Below, in pieces: positions 1 to 11,544 of a DNA stretch of 33,585 nt. The DNA is from Klebsormidium nitens. Its lineage: Eukaryota > Streptophyta > Klebsormidiophyceae > Klebsormidiales > Klebsormidiaceae. Below the pieces are notes generated by a model. It searched no databases. It was not told the origin of the DNA and worked only from the letters and a program-made list of their open reading frames with translations. The position numbers were made by a program, and so were the translations under genes. Every line of letters begins with the position of its first letter. Position 1 is the first letter of the stretch. Location of the stretch: contig DF237633.1 in NCBI GenBank assembly GCA_000708835.1, forward strand, positions 10,848-44,432. The letters run 5' to 3'.

Positions 1-571
1 TTGGAAAAGCAGGTGACTGCGTTTCTTAAAGCGCAGATTGTGGAGTTTTCCCAGTCTCCGTATGGAGCACCTGTTCTGTTTGTTCCAAAGCCTAACGGTC
101 GTGGTCTTCGTTTGTGTGTGGATTATCGAGCGTTAAAGACTCGATAACCATTAAGAACCGTTGTACGATTCCTCGTATTGATGATCTGTTAGACGCTGTG
201 TCTGGGTCTCAATACTTTACTTCGCTTGATCTTACGTCTGGTTACCATCAGATTTTGATCTCAGAAGAGGATCGTCGTACGCCGTTTGGTCACTTTCAGG
301 TCAAAGTGTTGATCGAAGGTTTGACGAATGCTCCGGCAACGTTTCAGACCGTTATGAATTCGATCTTTTCACCTTATCTGAAGAAGTTTGTCGTCGTGTA
401 TTTAGATGACATTCTTATCTTTTCGAAGTCTGAGGAAGAGCACCAGACGCATGTGCGTATGGTTTGAGATGTCCTGCGTCACGAGAAGTTTTACGTGACG
501 AAGGCTAAATCTAAATACGCTCAGACTGAGATTCAGTACTTGGGGCATATTGTTAATGATCGAGCAGCTTT
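1..571 (+). pseudogene. Decayed Ty3/gypsy-type reverse transcriptase fragment
   Basis: This is part of the pol polyprotein of an LTR retrotransposon. Bases 1-147 read as the RT fingers, with YGAPVLFV and [11 protein letters not shown]. The reading then jumps frame near 130-150 and continues (about 138-466) with IPRIDDLLD, YFTSLDLTSGYHQI and the catalytic YLDD box in VVYLDDILIFSKS. An in-frame TGA at 466-468 interrupts it, after which the same frame resumes with YLGHIVND until about 560. The 5' part lies outside the window. No RNase H, integrase or LTR is visible after 570. The frameshift and stop show that the copy is dead. The family assignment is firm; the clade cannot be given. Confidence 0.9.
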
Positions 572-730
572 TGCAGACTGCGTTGTATGATTCAGCGAGC
601 TGCTTTGTCGAACTTCCTCTCCTTTCTCCTGACTTCTCCGCTTGCCAAACCCCCACCTGAGTTCACGACCAGAATAAGCTTTCCTTCCTTGACATTGACG
701 GTAACGAAGACAGCTCTTGATGCAGATTAC

Positions 731-870
731 ATGGCTGAAAAGGAGCTGGTTGCGGCCCTGGACAAAATATCCGCGCGGAAGAACTAGAGGCGGCGCTCGT
801 GCAGTTCGCGCAAAAGCGGCATCTGGACGAGATCAAGCGCAGCCTGCAGGCACAGGTGCGCCAAACGTAA
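731..870 (+). pseudogene. Short coiled-coil-like coding remnant of unknown gene
   Basis: A stretch rich in A, E, L, K and R reads MAEKELVAALDKI and then, in a different frame, EELEAALVQFAQKRHLDEIK up to a TAA at 868-870. The two halves look like one amphipathic helix split by a one-base shift near 770-780. An acceptor-like TGATGCAG lies at about 721-728, so this could be the last exon of a gene whose other exons are missing or decayed. I do not recognise the family. The bias toward helix-forming residues is the only evidence of coding. Confidence 0.25.
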
Positions 871-1919
871 CAGCATTTGGCAAGATTCGTACCTTGCTTT
901 GTCTTGCTTTCTGACTTCCAGACGCCCGGATTTTGGCGATCGCTCACTGTTCGTGCGTTCGTATTGCCAGGATTGCAACAGCTGTCAGCGAAAACTTGAA
1001 ATGTCCTTTTTCTTCTTTTCCTTTGAAAGGTGTTTCTTGTTTTTGATGTATTATATTGTTAGACCGATTGGTGAAAGCCTGCCATGATCCGGATTACACT
1101 TCCGTTCCGAGTTTGGGGCCGTAGTAGGCGACCAAAAGGTCGATCCTCGCATCCGAATTATTGGCACTCGAGCGAGGCCTTTTGTGTGACACGTGGCATC
1201 CTTTCCGGCAGTAGGCTATGATGCATCGTTACCGCTTGAAGCTCGTTAGAGTCCCCGTCAAAGAGACTATCTGTTTTCCAGCCGACTAACCGTCAATATG
1301 TCGCTGTGAAATGACTGAGTGGCGCATGGATACGACCTGGGCGCGCCAGCAAGTCATCAATGTGAAAGTGGATTTGACTTGCAGCTAGGTACAGATTCAT
1401 TGACCAGATCTGGGCGTGGTCGACAGAGATGCCAAGAGGTCTTGGAGAACGGCCAATGGATTTCTTGATATAGTATGTGGTTGACCCGCAAGTTGTGCAA
1501 TCGTTAACGCATAACTACAAATCACGGTTTATACGTTTGCTTCATAGCAACCGATGCTGCGGAATGAAGCCCCAAACTTGAAAGGGAGGGTGTTAATTCT
1601 CGTGACAAGTTGTACATGTTGACTTACTGTGGCAATCCTATAAGAAACACGTCACGCCCATCTTGCATGACATGGTCGGCACGATAATGGCACTAAATAT
1701 TGGATGCAATAACGACTTTATCAAACTTGAAACGACGATCTGCGAGAGACTGTCTGGCAACTAGTAAGCGGGAAAACTACGTAAAAATGTCAATCGAGCA
1801 TCTAAAACCGGTTCGATCAGCATTTTGTGTGCTGCTACCGCACCACTGATGCGAGACTGATGCACCTCGTAAACATTTCATCACCAAGTAAACCAGAAAA
1901 GCATTAGCTTTTCTTTGTC
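871..1919. other. Intergenic stretch, nothing recognised
   Basis: No open frame with recognisable protein character, no RNA gene and no clear repeat is visible. It separates the retroelement debris from the 3' end of the MATE gene and probably holds the MATE 3' UTR at its right edge. Confidence 0.5.
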
Positions 1920-4900
1920 CTAAGTAAGCAATGGGCGTTCAATTCCTTGCTCACCATAGCTAATATTTTCCCCCGCATATACTATCTCTAGGGATCTGGC
2001 TAGTTGCGTGCCCGTATTTGCAGCTTGAATCTCCCAGTTCGTGAGCCATACCAAGGTCACCTCCGCTCCTAATTGTGCTACGTCAGCAATGACCATCCCC
2101 ATCCATAGTCCACTAACGCCTGGACGCTCTTTGAATCCAAGCACGAACGATGCAACGATCCCAATTGGATATTGAGTAATTAACACTATGAGGAAGACAA
2201 CGTGGGGACGCGCACTGCCTTGCAGAATACCCTGTGCGACCTGCTGTGGGCTGTCTAGAACGGCATACAAAGCAAGCACAAGGAGGATCTTGGATGCGCG
2301 GCGGACCATTTCGGGCTCCGAAGTCAGGAGGCCGATTAGTGGGTTACGGAAGGCCGCAAGCGCAAGGGCAATCACAGCACCGAGGCCGAGGCCGACTAGG
2401 AGGAAGGCCCTGGAAGCAAGAGCCGCGATCTGGGGCTTGTTTGCCCCTAGGGCCATGGCGATTCGCGTACTGCAAACCAGCAAGAGTGTGTGAGGCGCAT
2501 TCACCGTCCTGAGAGCCGCCGAGCTATCGATGGATTGAGGATGCTCAGCAAAATGAAGGTTGTGGAATCGCTAGCAGCGAAGCAGTACCTTCCATGCGGA
2601 AACCTAGTAACTGCAAGTGACCAGAACATTCTTCATGACTGATTATTGCATTTGCCTACTGCGGAGCATCTGATATGAGTCGATTCGACTGAAAAGCCAA
2701 GGACGAACGAGCTTCCGCGGGGCCCGGTTGGCATAAGCGGTGTAAGGCTAGGCCTTGGTTCTTCTGTTCGACACGGCCCAGGCTAGCTTTGCACCCTACT
2801 CCCGGAAAGCATTCGAATTGGAGCAAGTCACTTGCTCCAATGAAGAAGTCAATAAACCGGAGCTCTCCTCCACTTTGAGCCGGCTTGCACGAAATTCATC
2901 CGGGCCCCATCATCGATTTCTTTTTGAGGAGGCAGGTTTTTGTTTGCTAAACAGTTGCACAGCGGCCTCGCTCCCGAGAAAGCGCTTTACTTCCTGCCAC
3001 CAATCTGGTAACGCCTTTGTCTTCGACGTCAAGTACTTAGCCCTTAGACGACGAGATGACTCACCTTGACGCCGTTGCGACACCAAAGGTGATCCCAGAG
3101 AGCACAGCGTTGATGTAGAACGCAATGGCAAGGGCAGCAATGTTGTAAGCAGGATTCTGCACGCGCACACGGAGCTCAGTAGGTAGCATCGTCTGGCCGG
3201 ACAAAGGTACGATGTCAAAGGCCGGAGCAAATTTTAGCTGCGTAAACTGATTGGCGGCTACAAGCATTTTGGAGTCGGAACACAGAGGGCAAAACGGCTG
3301 ACCACCTTCTACTTATGGTGCCTTCTGTTCTGCACGCTTTCTTTTAGTCTATTGGAAGCACACTGCTGATAACCCACAAGCTCAGAGTCAAGGTGCCCCT
3401 AGAGCAATCCTGTTCGTTGTGTCAGAAATCCTAGCTGATACGACTCTGCTTGCTGATGTTGCGGAACAACAACGAGAAAGCTGGATGCCCAACATTTCGG
3501 CGGACCGCCAATTCAATCTGCAACTCCTCTGCCAACTGACAGAGCTGCAAGAGTGGGCAACGATCAAGGAACTCACCGGAAGCCAACCACCCATCAATAC
3601 CAGCGTTTCGAACGACCATACTTGCAACCATAGTGCGGCACAGCAAGGAACTCCCAGTCTGCAAACGCCAGTCTCAGAGTCATGGTTTGGTACTGTGAGA
3701 CCTCTGCCAGTAGGCCGCCTTTGCTTACATGCAATCCATCAACATTCGCAGCTTGAAGGGCTGCTTCTGTAAGTGGGTCAGTACCGAAGGCGCAGTCCTA
3801 GCTTCATTGCAAGACGTTAGAGGACTCACTCTTACGGAAGCTCGATATCTTGATGTAGATGATCCTCGGACTCGTATAAAGAGACATACTCAGTAATAGA
3901 GGCAACTTGCTGTAGGGCCCCCACAGCTGCACACTCAAAGATCGCCTAAGACTGAGCAGCCTCGCACTGTAAGATGTCAAAATTGAGCACGAACGCACCT
4001 CAAGAAAGTACCCCAACCCACAGCCCATACACGTGGCGACCATCCAGGCCAGCACGGCGCGAATGTCTGGTTGTAGGCTCCATGTGACACAAGGAATACG
4101 ATGTGCACAATCTCGAAGCAGTACCCTGCAATTGCAGGCCCAACGACTCCCAGTCGAATGTAGTCCATGAACAGATAGTTCAGGGGGATTTGGAGCAGAA
4201 ATCCGCGGGAGGCGCCCATTGCAATTGGTGTCGTGTGGCCCTGCATGGAAGATGTTGAGCTTTGTGTCCACAGGTTTCCTTGCTCTTGAGCAGACTGCGG
4301 TTTCAAAAAAGTGAAAAGTGCAATCAGCAATACAATATGTCTTTCCAAGTCTAGCCTGTTGTCATGCTGACAAATGGTACACATGTGCTTCAGCAAGCGT
4401 GCCAGACCTTTCCTCTGAAGTAATCGGTAAGTTGTCAGAATGACTTGAATTCTGGAGTACATTTGCTGAGCTCTTATGTACTGCCTGTGGACTTTGCAAG
4501 AAGAACAGTGCGTAAAGAAATTCTGGCTCACAGTGCAGCGGGATCGAAGCTCGACATGCATCTCAATGTGCGGCAGACTTACTTGAGACCGCGCAAAGAG
4601 ACGGAGCGGCATGACAATAGCCATTAGACTATTTTGGGGTAGTTGATACCGCAGGAAAAGTCCAGCGATAGCGGCAATCTCTTTGGGCTGAGCGCACGCC
4701 AGCAAGATTGCTTCAGCATTCAGCCAGAGTACAGATATGGGCACGTCGGCAAGCAACAGTATGATCAGGCTCCTTTGCAACCATGCACCCTGCAAAAACA
4801 GCATTGCATTCTAATATCTACCAACAGCAAGAGAGTACCCAAAGGAGCAGCCAAAAGGTTTCCTGCTTTTGATCACTGAACACACGTCTGATTCAAGCGG

Positions 4901-5882
4901 CAAACCTCAGACTGGTCTAGAAGCAAAGCTTGCATTTGCACCCTTGAGTATTGCGCTGTGCTTCATGAGCTGGCACGCTTAAATGACCTGGACATTATAT
5001 GATGCTATTCTGATTCAAGATTGTTTGCAAAGGGTCACAGGTGAATGCGATTCCGATACTCTTGAGAAAGCGCATCACCACCAGAAATGCTGACCGGCAT
5101 CCATGGTCTGCCCACAGTTAACACAGAAGCTCGACCAGATCTCCCTAGTCCTTGGCATGTCGTCTGCCTATCTTTCATGGGGCACTTCACAGATGGCAGA
5201 TAACCTGTCTCAACTACAAATTTCATGTTGCAGCTTCAGCAAGCTTTCAAATTGCAGTAGTACACAGTGGAATAGAACGTGCATATACTAGGCGTGCTTA
5301 CCATCGACTTGAAGTCCTTCGCACCGATTGCTCTGCCAAAAAGCGGTTCAAGAGCCAGAGACAGACCAAGCATCGTGGATTGTGAGGTGATATTGGCAAC
5401 TGTCAACGCCGAAGGGCACCCCCTGCAGACGCACAGCCACAGCAACCCAGTGTGAGCATTTCGAGTCATGTCTGTTGTGAACTCAGAGAGAAACCCAGGA
5501 ACAAAAATCTACTATAAGGTGTTCGTTCAGAATCCCCTCTACTGCAAAATGAGGAGAGGGCTGGAACACGTGCCAGCTGGGAGCCCTTTTTGGCAGGACC
5601 TGAACCCTGAAATCAAGACGAGCTTCAACCCAGAGGTCTGACTCTTGTAAGCTTGTTTCCTGTAATAAGCTTGATTCCCACATGTCACACCAGCTCACCA
5701 GCAAGTTCCACATGACCTAGGCGTCCTAAGAATGCAAATGCTACCAACATGCGAAGGTTTGCCAGACAATTTGCTGTGGCAACCGGCCAGGCTATCCGCC
5801 AAACCGCGTTTCGTTCATCTGCTGGCAGAAATTTGAGCTCTGCCGGCGCCAGGACTGGAGGGTTCGTCATGTCGTTGGGCAA
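1920..5882 (-). CDS. MATE-family multidrug/metabolite exporter (plant DTX type), eight exons
   Basis: Membrane antiporter of the MATE family, expected to export organic cations or metabolites in exchange for H+ or Na+. Proposed exons, in gene order: 5882-5699, 5422-5302, 4789-4583, 4240-4031, 3926-3907, 3658-3577, 3156-3065, 2469-1920. They give about 488 residues, the usual family length. Family landmarks are LGRLGHVELAG (exon 1), ALEPLFGRAIGAKDF (exon 2), QIPLNYLFMDYIRLGVVG (exon 4), LQVWSFETLVLMGGWLP (exon 6), NPAYNIAALAIAFYINAVL (exon 7) and STRIAMALGANKP (exon 8). All junctions from exon 2 onward keep frame with GT-AG sites. The exon 1/exon 2 junction does not: exon 1 ends in phase 1, but exon 2 opens with four G bases and would need one more base. 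This is either a homopolymer error or a disabling mutation. Exon 5 is a 20-nt microexon with a weak donor, inferred from frame and family alignment. The start could also be the ATG at 5870. Confidence 0.82.
3907..3926 (-). other. Proposed 20-nt microexon of the MATE gene
   Basis: After the acceptor GTGTGCAG the bases encode LWGPYS plus two bases of a lysine codon. They join exon 4 (ending GWSPR in phase 0) to exon 6 (starting with one base, then LGVPCC). The family has a comparable W-G-P-Y-x-K-L segment at this place. The donor GTTGCC is weak. Without this exon the flanking exons would not share a frame. Confidence 0.55.
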
Positions 5883-7355
5883 ACAGTCCAGCCCCTAAAT
5901 CTCGGCCCTACAAGCTGCCCAGCTGCTTCAAAAGTGCTCTTCGATCCATCATTTTCTATTGCCAGCACGTCTCATGAAATCCTCATCCAGCTGACCAGAA
6001 CTTATGATAATCCACGAAGCGAGCACAATTACAACCACGGTCAATTGTGGTGCCTGCACTAGCTTGTAATTATAAGGAGGGCACAAAAAATTTCATGCTG
6101 CAGAGCTGCTTGAAGGTTCCAATGCCAGCCTTGAACTTTAGACATTGGATCTAGATCTTGGTTTTTTACTACGTACGAATACACTACCGGCGCTAGTACT
6201 ACGTTATTTAGGTATGTAACATTGGTCACCTCAGGTGACAGGCAGCTTGGCCCTACCTAATGAAAATTGCTGCCTAGCTCCGTCCGAGGTGAAAAGGCAC
6301 GTCACGCGTACGTCATCCAGAGGTGTTTCTGGTACGGCCTCGCGGCGGAAAAGCCGAGTCCACGAACTTACGAAGCCTGGTTCTAGTCCTAGCAGATGTC
6401 AGAATTAATTCGAGGCCCTTGGTACACTTCATGCCACATGGGTACCTATTTGGTCCATGCAGTCACGTTGGCATACCGTAGGTACTGTTGTCGAATGTCC
6501 AGGGTTGGAGTTACCGTACCAATTGTCCGATTGGGCAGCAATTAAATATCCTTTGACTTGCCCAAAACTTCAGTGAATTGAAGATAAATTCGATATAAGA
6601 TTTGCAGATCATTTTGCCCCGTAAAAATTAAAATAAATGGATAAATGAAGCTGCCCAAAATCCATGAGATACGAAATTGATTATTGGGCAAAAATCTGCC
6701 CAACCGGACAAATGGTACGATTAAAATCCCAAGATAGCGCAATCGACGAGACAGAGTATGAATTCGGTGCGACAAGCTAGGTACATGATGGCCGCGAGTC
6801 TGCCGCAAGGAGCACCGAGAAAGCGCTTGCCGTGCAAAATAGCGTGCTCGACTCGCAGGCTTAACACCAGACGCCGGACGGCAGTCTGCCACAGTCCTCA
6901 ACCGAGATGCGGCACAGTATGAAAATCAGCGACGGCGTTAAGCTTGCGTCACTCGACCAATCAAATCGCCGAAATGGGTCCTGCAGTCCATCGCCCGGGA
7001 ACTACTCTGCAACGCTTTGAATACCTAATATTGTGGAGGACAGGCTCTAGTCCCAGACTGCAGTAGGAACTCGGAAGAATGTCCAATCCTCCAGAGCTTA
7101 AAAGCCAGGCAGGTAGATCAATGACGAAAAGCCAGCAATCTGAAGACCGAGCTTCTGCTGTGGTGGCCCTAGCGCCATGACTAATCCAAGAAGTATCTCA
7201 GTATCTGACTCCTGATCATCTCTTGATGACTCTTGCAGCACGAACATTGTCAGCTGCAAGGATCTGCGGAATTTAGTTTAGGTTTAGGCATATACAGTGC
7301 TATATTGTGCACGTCATTCAAATTCTAAGTGGAAAGAAGTGAAAGATATTTACGA
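5883..7355. other. Intergenic region between divergent MATE and bestrophin genes
   Basis: No coding evidence was found. It should hold both promoters because the flanking genes point away from each other. Short palindromes are present, for example a perfect 7-base inverted repeat around one base at 6225-6239 (GTCACCT/AGGTGAC). The MITE-like element at 6514-6720 lies inside it. No clear TATA box could be assigned to either gene. Confidence 0.45.
6514..6720. mobile_element. MITE-like element, Tourist/PIF-Harbinger type, 207 bp
   Basis: The left end (6514-6538, beginning CCGTACCAATTGTCCG) is the reverse complement of the right end (6696-6720), with 22 of 25 positions matching by eye. Directly outside both ends stands TTA (6511-6513 and 6721-6723), the 3-bp target duplication typical of PIF/Harbinger elements and Tourist MITEs. 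The interior is AT-rich with no ORF, and it contains subterminal TGCCCAA/TTGGGCA repeats, which such elements use for transposase binding. No transposase is encoded here, so it would be non-autonomous. Confidence 0.7.
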
Positions 7356-7607
7356 ATGAAACCCCAACGGGAGTTAGAATCTAGTTCCGGCAATACTCTT
7401 GCTGAAGATGCAAGCCGGCGCAAGCATGAGGCAATTGACATGTGGGGAGCCTCAAGGTTTCCTCCGGGACACAAACGCTTCACGGCAACGTCGATGCTGG
7501 ACTTTTCGGAAAGCGACCTGTTGGAGGCGAGAGTCTTCCAGTTGGGAGCTCAACCAGGGGCGAATCCTCATCAGAAGGAATTGATCCCCCTCAAACAAGC
7601 AAACCTG
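7356..7607 (+). other. Candidate first coding exon of the bestrophin gene
   Basis: This is an open, hydrophilic stretch of 84 codons that starts with an ATG and ends at the donor CTG|GTGAGG in phase 0, matching the phase-0 acceptor GTGCAG|ATT of the first clearly bestrophin exon at 8217. It is rich in charged residues and has no hydrophobic helix, so it could be a cytosolic N-terminal extension. No homology supports it, and another upstream exon could serve instead. Confidence 0.4.
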
Positions 7608-10600
7608 GTGAGGCTTGAGTGGTGTAAATTCACCAGTGAGCATCTCAGGCTGGCCGGCAATGACAGTCTTGGGAGTCTTGCAGCTTATTGCACGTTCTCT
7701 GAATCTGTTCTATGATTCGACCTCGGATGGCTGATATGCTCAACAGAAAGGACGTTGGCCGCAGTTCACCGCAAAGGGTTGCAATTTCCCCACCAACATA
7801 GACAGCCTTAGTAGATTCTTTGATATTTGAACAATTAAATATGGCATTGTCATCAACGAGCTGCTCTCCATGACGATCTTGTGCTACAGCCTGGAAGATG
7901 AGCGGTGTAGGTGACCCGGTTCTTGCAATGATTGGAGTTGACCTGTCAAACTCCAGGTGTGAGGAGTGCACTCTGTGCTTCGATGAATTCATACACAACC
8001 TGGCAGTTTTCGCATGAGCCGTGCAGGTTGCACATGACCAGCTGGAAACCTGCAGCTTTTGAGGCTGCCTTTCCAAACTCCATTCTATGTTGCTGTCCCT
8101 AGTGTCTCTTCGAAAATGGGCAGAGATTGGGACTGAAGAATTCGAAGCATGCTTATCCACTGGTGCCTTTAGGCACGAGCATCAGCAACAGACCAGAACG
8201 CGCCTTCTCTGTGCAGATTCCCAAAGATACCTTCATCTACAATGCAGACCAGCCCGTCCGTCTCCTCCTTCATTTATCAGGCAGCTCTGTCAAGCTGTTT
8301 CTCCTGAGCCCGTCCTTCTGGGGGCTCATGGCCCTGCATCTGCTGCTCCTGGTGGTCTACTGGAAGGTCGCTAACCAGCACAGCCGCGTTGATTCTGCCA
8401 CCGCAAAAGATTCTGCATGGCCCTTTCTGCGCACAACGACCTACACTGGCTACCTAGGGACCCTGGTTTCCTTCTGCCTGGTCTTCCAGACTACGCAGAG
8501 TTACAACAGGTGCGTGTCAGCTGAAGCCTGATTTTGAACAGCCTCGGCTACATGCTAAGATATGAAGAGGGCAACCTAAGGCAGAAGTATCAAACTCTGG
8601 CTTACTACCTGGAACGTGGATAGGCTATTCGACATTGCCCTTTCCTACGTGTCCACCTTTTGAAAGCATTTGTTGCTGTCCAGGCCCCTTGCTTTTCTGG
8701 TCAACCTTCTTCTCATTCTGCCAGAGCGCCGCTTGCTCGCACGAAAAATGGTCATTTGTCCGACACAGCGTAAACAGAAAGTTCAATCTGCAAGTAGTGC
8801 CTGCAAATCTTTCGGCTGTAGTTGCACTTTCAAAGGCTGCGGAGCTTTGCCAGCTCAACGTGTTTGAGTTTGGGTAAGAGTTGGAGGTCATGTGCTTCAA
8901 GTTGGTCTTGCAGCATATGCACGGAGGGAGCCGCTTGAAGTTAGGCATCAAATCTTGATCGACCGGCTCATTTCGGCTTTTGGGCTGCATTTCAACTTTC
9001 CCTGCACTTGCCCAACCATAGCAGATCCCAGCCAAAAAAGGTTGCAATCTGGGTAATATTCTGACTCATTTGTGTTCTGCCTCAGGTTTTTCCAGCAGTA
9101 CATGGCTAGTGGGAAGATCTTAAACCAGGCCTGTTGCGTTCATGCAATCCCTTCGGACACACCTTCCTGACGACTCCTTCCCTGGGGCGAGGGCTGTCCG
9201 CGAGCAGATCCGGAAATACGTGGTTGTACAGATGTATCTAGGGTTCACGTGGCTCCCATATTACAAGGCAAAGCGGCTAAATATGTGGGCGTTTGGCTAC
9301 ATGCGCAAGTGCGGTCTCCTGTCGCCACAAGAGCAGCAACATATTCTGGCACTGCCTAGCTCTGCTCCGATGTTCCCTGTGGTGAGTGGCGCTCTGGACA
9401 CTGATACAACTCGGAAAGACCTAGTCGAACGCACCCAACCCCATCTAATATGTGTCCTTAGTAGATTAGCAGCCGGCGGCCAGGCGCTCGAGTCGTCATG
9501 CGTTCAGCGTCCGTTAAAAGTGCAAGATTCCGCCCGTTTCAAACACAATCCAGTAATGTTTGCAGAGTGTATTTAGGATATGTTGGCTACCAAGCTAGCG
9601 TCTGGAGTTTCGACAAGTTGCAAGCCAGTGAAGCGAGTCATCAAGTAAGGCGTCAATGTTCTGCTTCAGCCCTGGTCGCAAGCCCGGCAAGAAGTGACCG
9701 ACTCTTTTTGGTATCAAGATCAGAGAAGCCTCGCATTATCCGCAAGAAGCAATGCGCACTATAAAAATGTGAGTGATCCTGTGGCGGGGGGGCGAAATTA
9801 TCTTCGTACGCCAATTCCCGAAAGATTTGAGAGGGGCGCGTTGGGCCTTGCGACTCCGGCAGTTCGTGTGGCTCACTTCTTATTCTTGACAGTGTTTCGA
9901 CACTGCGGCCATAAGTATTCGTGCTGTCAAAGCATGGCTGCCCATTGTAATCTGCATAAACCCGCACCTTGGTGTCACCCAAACCGCCCCCCAACCCACT
10001 CGCCACTTTCTTTCCAGGCATGCGCTGCTGTTCTCAAAACGCTCCAAAGATGTTCGGAGTCAGTAGGATCTTCAGTTCCTCTTGTATTCCTCAAGACTCC
10101 ACTTCGAAATCCAATTTGGGTAGCCTGCCAAACCAAACACCAATCTTTGTTTTCGAGGCAACTTCAGGAAACAGCAAATCAGGCGAATGAGGTGACACCA
10201 GGCGTCACTCCTCTCAGTCCTCTGCAGCTTCATCACTGGATCGAGCAGATCTTGTTTCGGGAGGTGCAACGGGGCCACATCACCGAGCGAACGTTTGACT
10301 GCTTGGCAACATTCACGACAGGGATCATGGCGAATTTCTGCGTCATATACAACCTAGCTGCAATGCCGGTAGGTGCAAATGCAGTTGCGATTGGATTGTG
10401 GCTCCAGAGGGATTGACATTGCCTCCGCACGGGGCTCTGATTCTGCACTGCGCACATCTCTTTCTAGTATTGGGAATTTTCTCAACTTCGTTGCCTTGTT
10501 CCATGCACTGGTGTAGATGTATGATGTCTTCGCAACGGACTTCGAATCGTGAAAATTTTTCGAAGACTTCCGCTGAAAGTTTCAACCTCACGAATGTCGG

Positions 10601-11544
10601 CGCTCGGCCAAGCTGGTCATCTTCATTTGCGTTTGAGCGGCGGTCCTTACTCTGACCCCGTCTTTTGAAAGGCTCAAGTCTCCATGGATCGCTGGCTCCA
10701 TGCCCGAAATGTCAGGCTGCTTTCCTGCTTCACCGAGCCGCTCCTTTGCCACGTGTCACCGTCGCAGGTGCCTTTCGCTTTCTACCATCTGCTCAACGTC
10801 ATGGCGTTAGGGTACCTGCTTCTTCTCTGCTACCCTTATGTAAGACTTTCCAAATGTGACTGCAGAATCTCGCAGTGCCCAAAGCTTGTGAGATCATTCA
10901 CAAAGGCACCTTTTCCCTCTTCACTTCCTCCAGTTTCTCAAAGCAAGCCCTTCCGGTATGGATTGTGCATTAGATCAGCCTTGATCTGTTCGTTCACAAG
11001 GATTCGCAAGAATTCAGTCCGGGGCCCACAGACCAGAAAATTCTTCAGCAGGCAGGATGCAGCCGCAACGAACAGAACTTGAGAAGGACGTCAGTGAATC
11101 CAAGTTGAGGGAGCCAAGGCTTGATCTTCGGATTCCGCCTTTACAAGACGTACTTTTGACCTATTTCGTGGCTTCGCCGTTTACATCTATCTCCGTTTTA
11201 AGACTTGCGAGCCAGCACGCCTTTCTGCATTTTGAAGAGCTATGCCCAAAGGCTGAACGAGCGAAGCGGACCGTTTTCATTCTTTTGGGACGTTCGCATG
11301 ATTAGCAGCCTAATGTGGCCTGCACGATTTGCAGATCAGCATGGCTTACTTCTACAGCCTTCTCCCGTTCGGCCTCACTGCTTTAATCACCCTCGCCTTG
11401 CGTGAGGTGTCGAATGCTATGGCGGACCCTTTTGGACCTGACGACATGGACATCCCTATTTTGGACCAAGTAGTCACGGTTCACATGGCAACTGCCGGAC
11501 TCGTCAATGAAGGACAGCCATACTTTGACTATGAACAAAATTGA
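7356..11544 (+). CDS. Bestrophin-type anion channel, six exons, one frame conflict
   Basis: Bestrophins are pentameric anion channels; in plants and algae they sit in thylakoid or other membranes. Proposed exons: 7356-7607, 8217-8509, 9086-9381, 10228-10368, 10768-10839 and 11335-11544 (stop at 11542-11544), about 420 codons. Landmarks are a hydrophobic helix with FWGLMALHLLLLVVYWKV, then FLRTTTYTGYLGTLVSF and FQTTQSYNRFF across the exon 2/3 junction, HLPDDSFPGARAVREQIRKY in exon 3, and the C-terminal signature REVSNAMADPFGPDDMDIPI with acidic residues after the last helix. Exon 3 contains a frame conflict: the frame set by exon 2 runs to a TGA near 9171, while the conserved continuation (LRTHLPDD onward) is one base out of phase from about 9130. 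Exon 1 (84 codons from an ATG, phase-0 donor GTGAGG) is inferred because exon 2 has no ATG of its own. Subcellular location is not evident. Confidence 0.8.

Noticed and set aside
2188-2512. Arg/Gly-rich plus-strand open frames opposite the last MATE exon
   Set aside because: The minus strand carries an unambiguous MATE segment; these are shadows.
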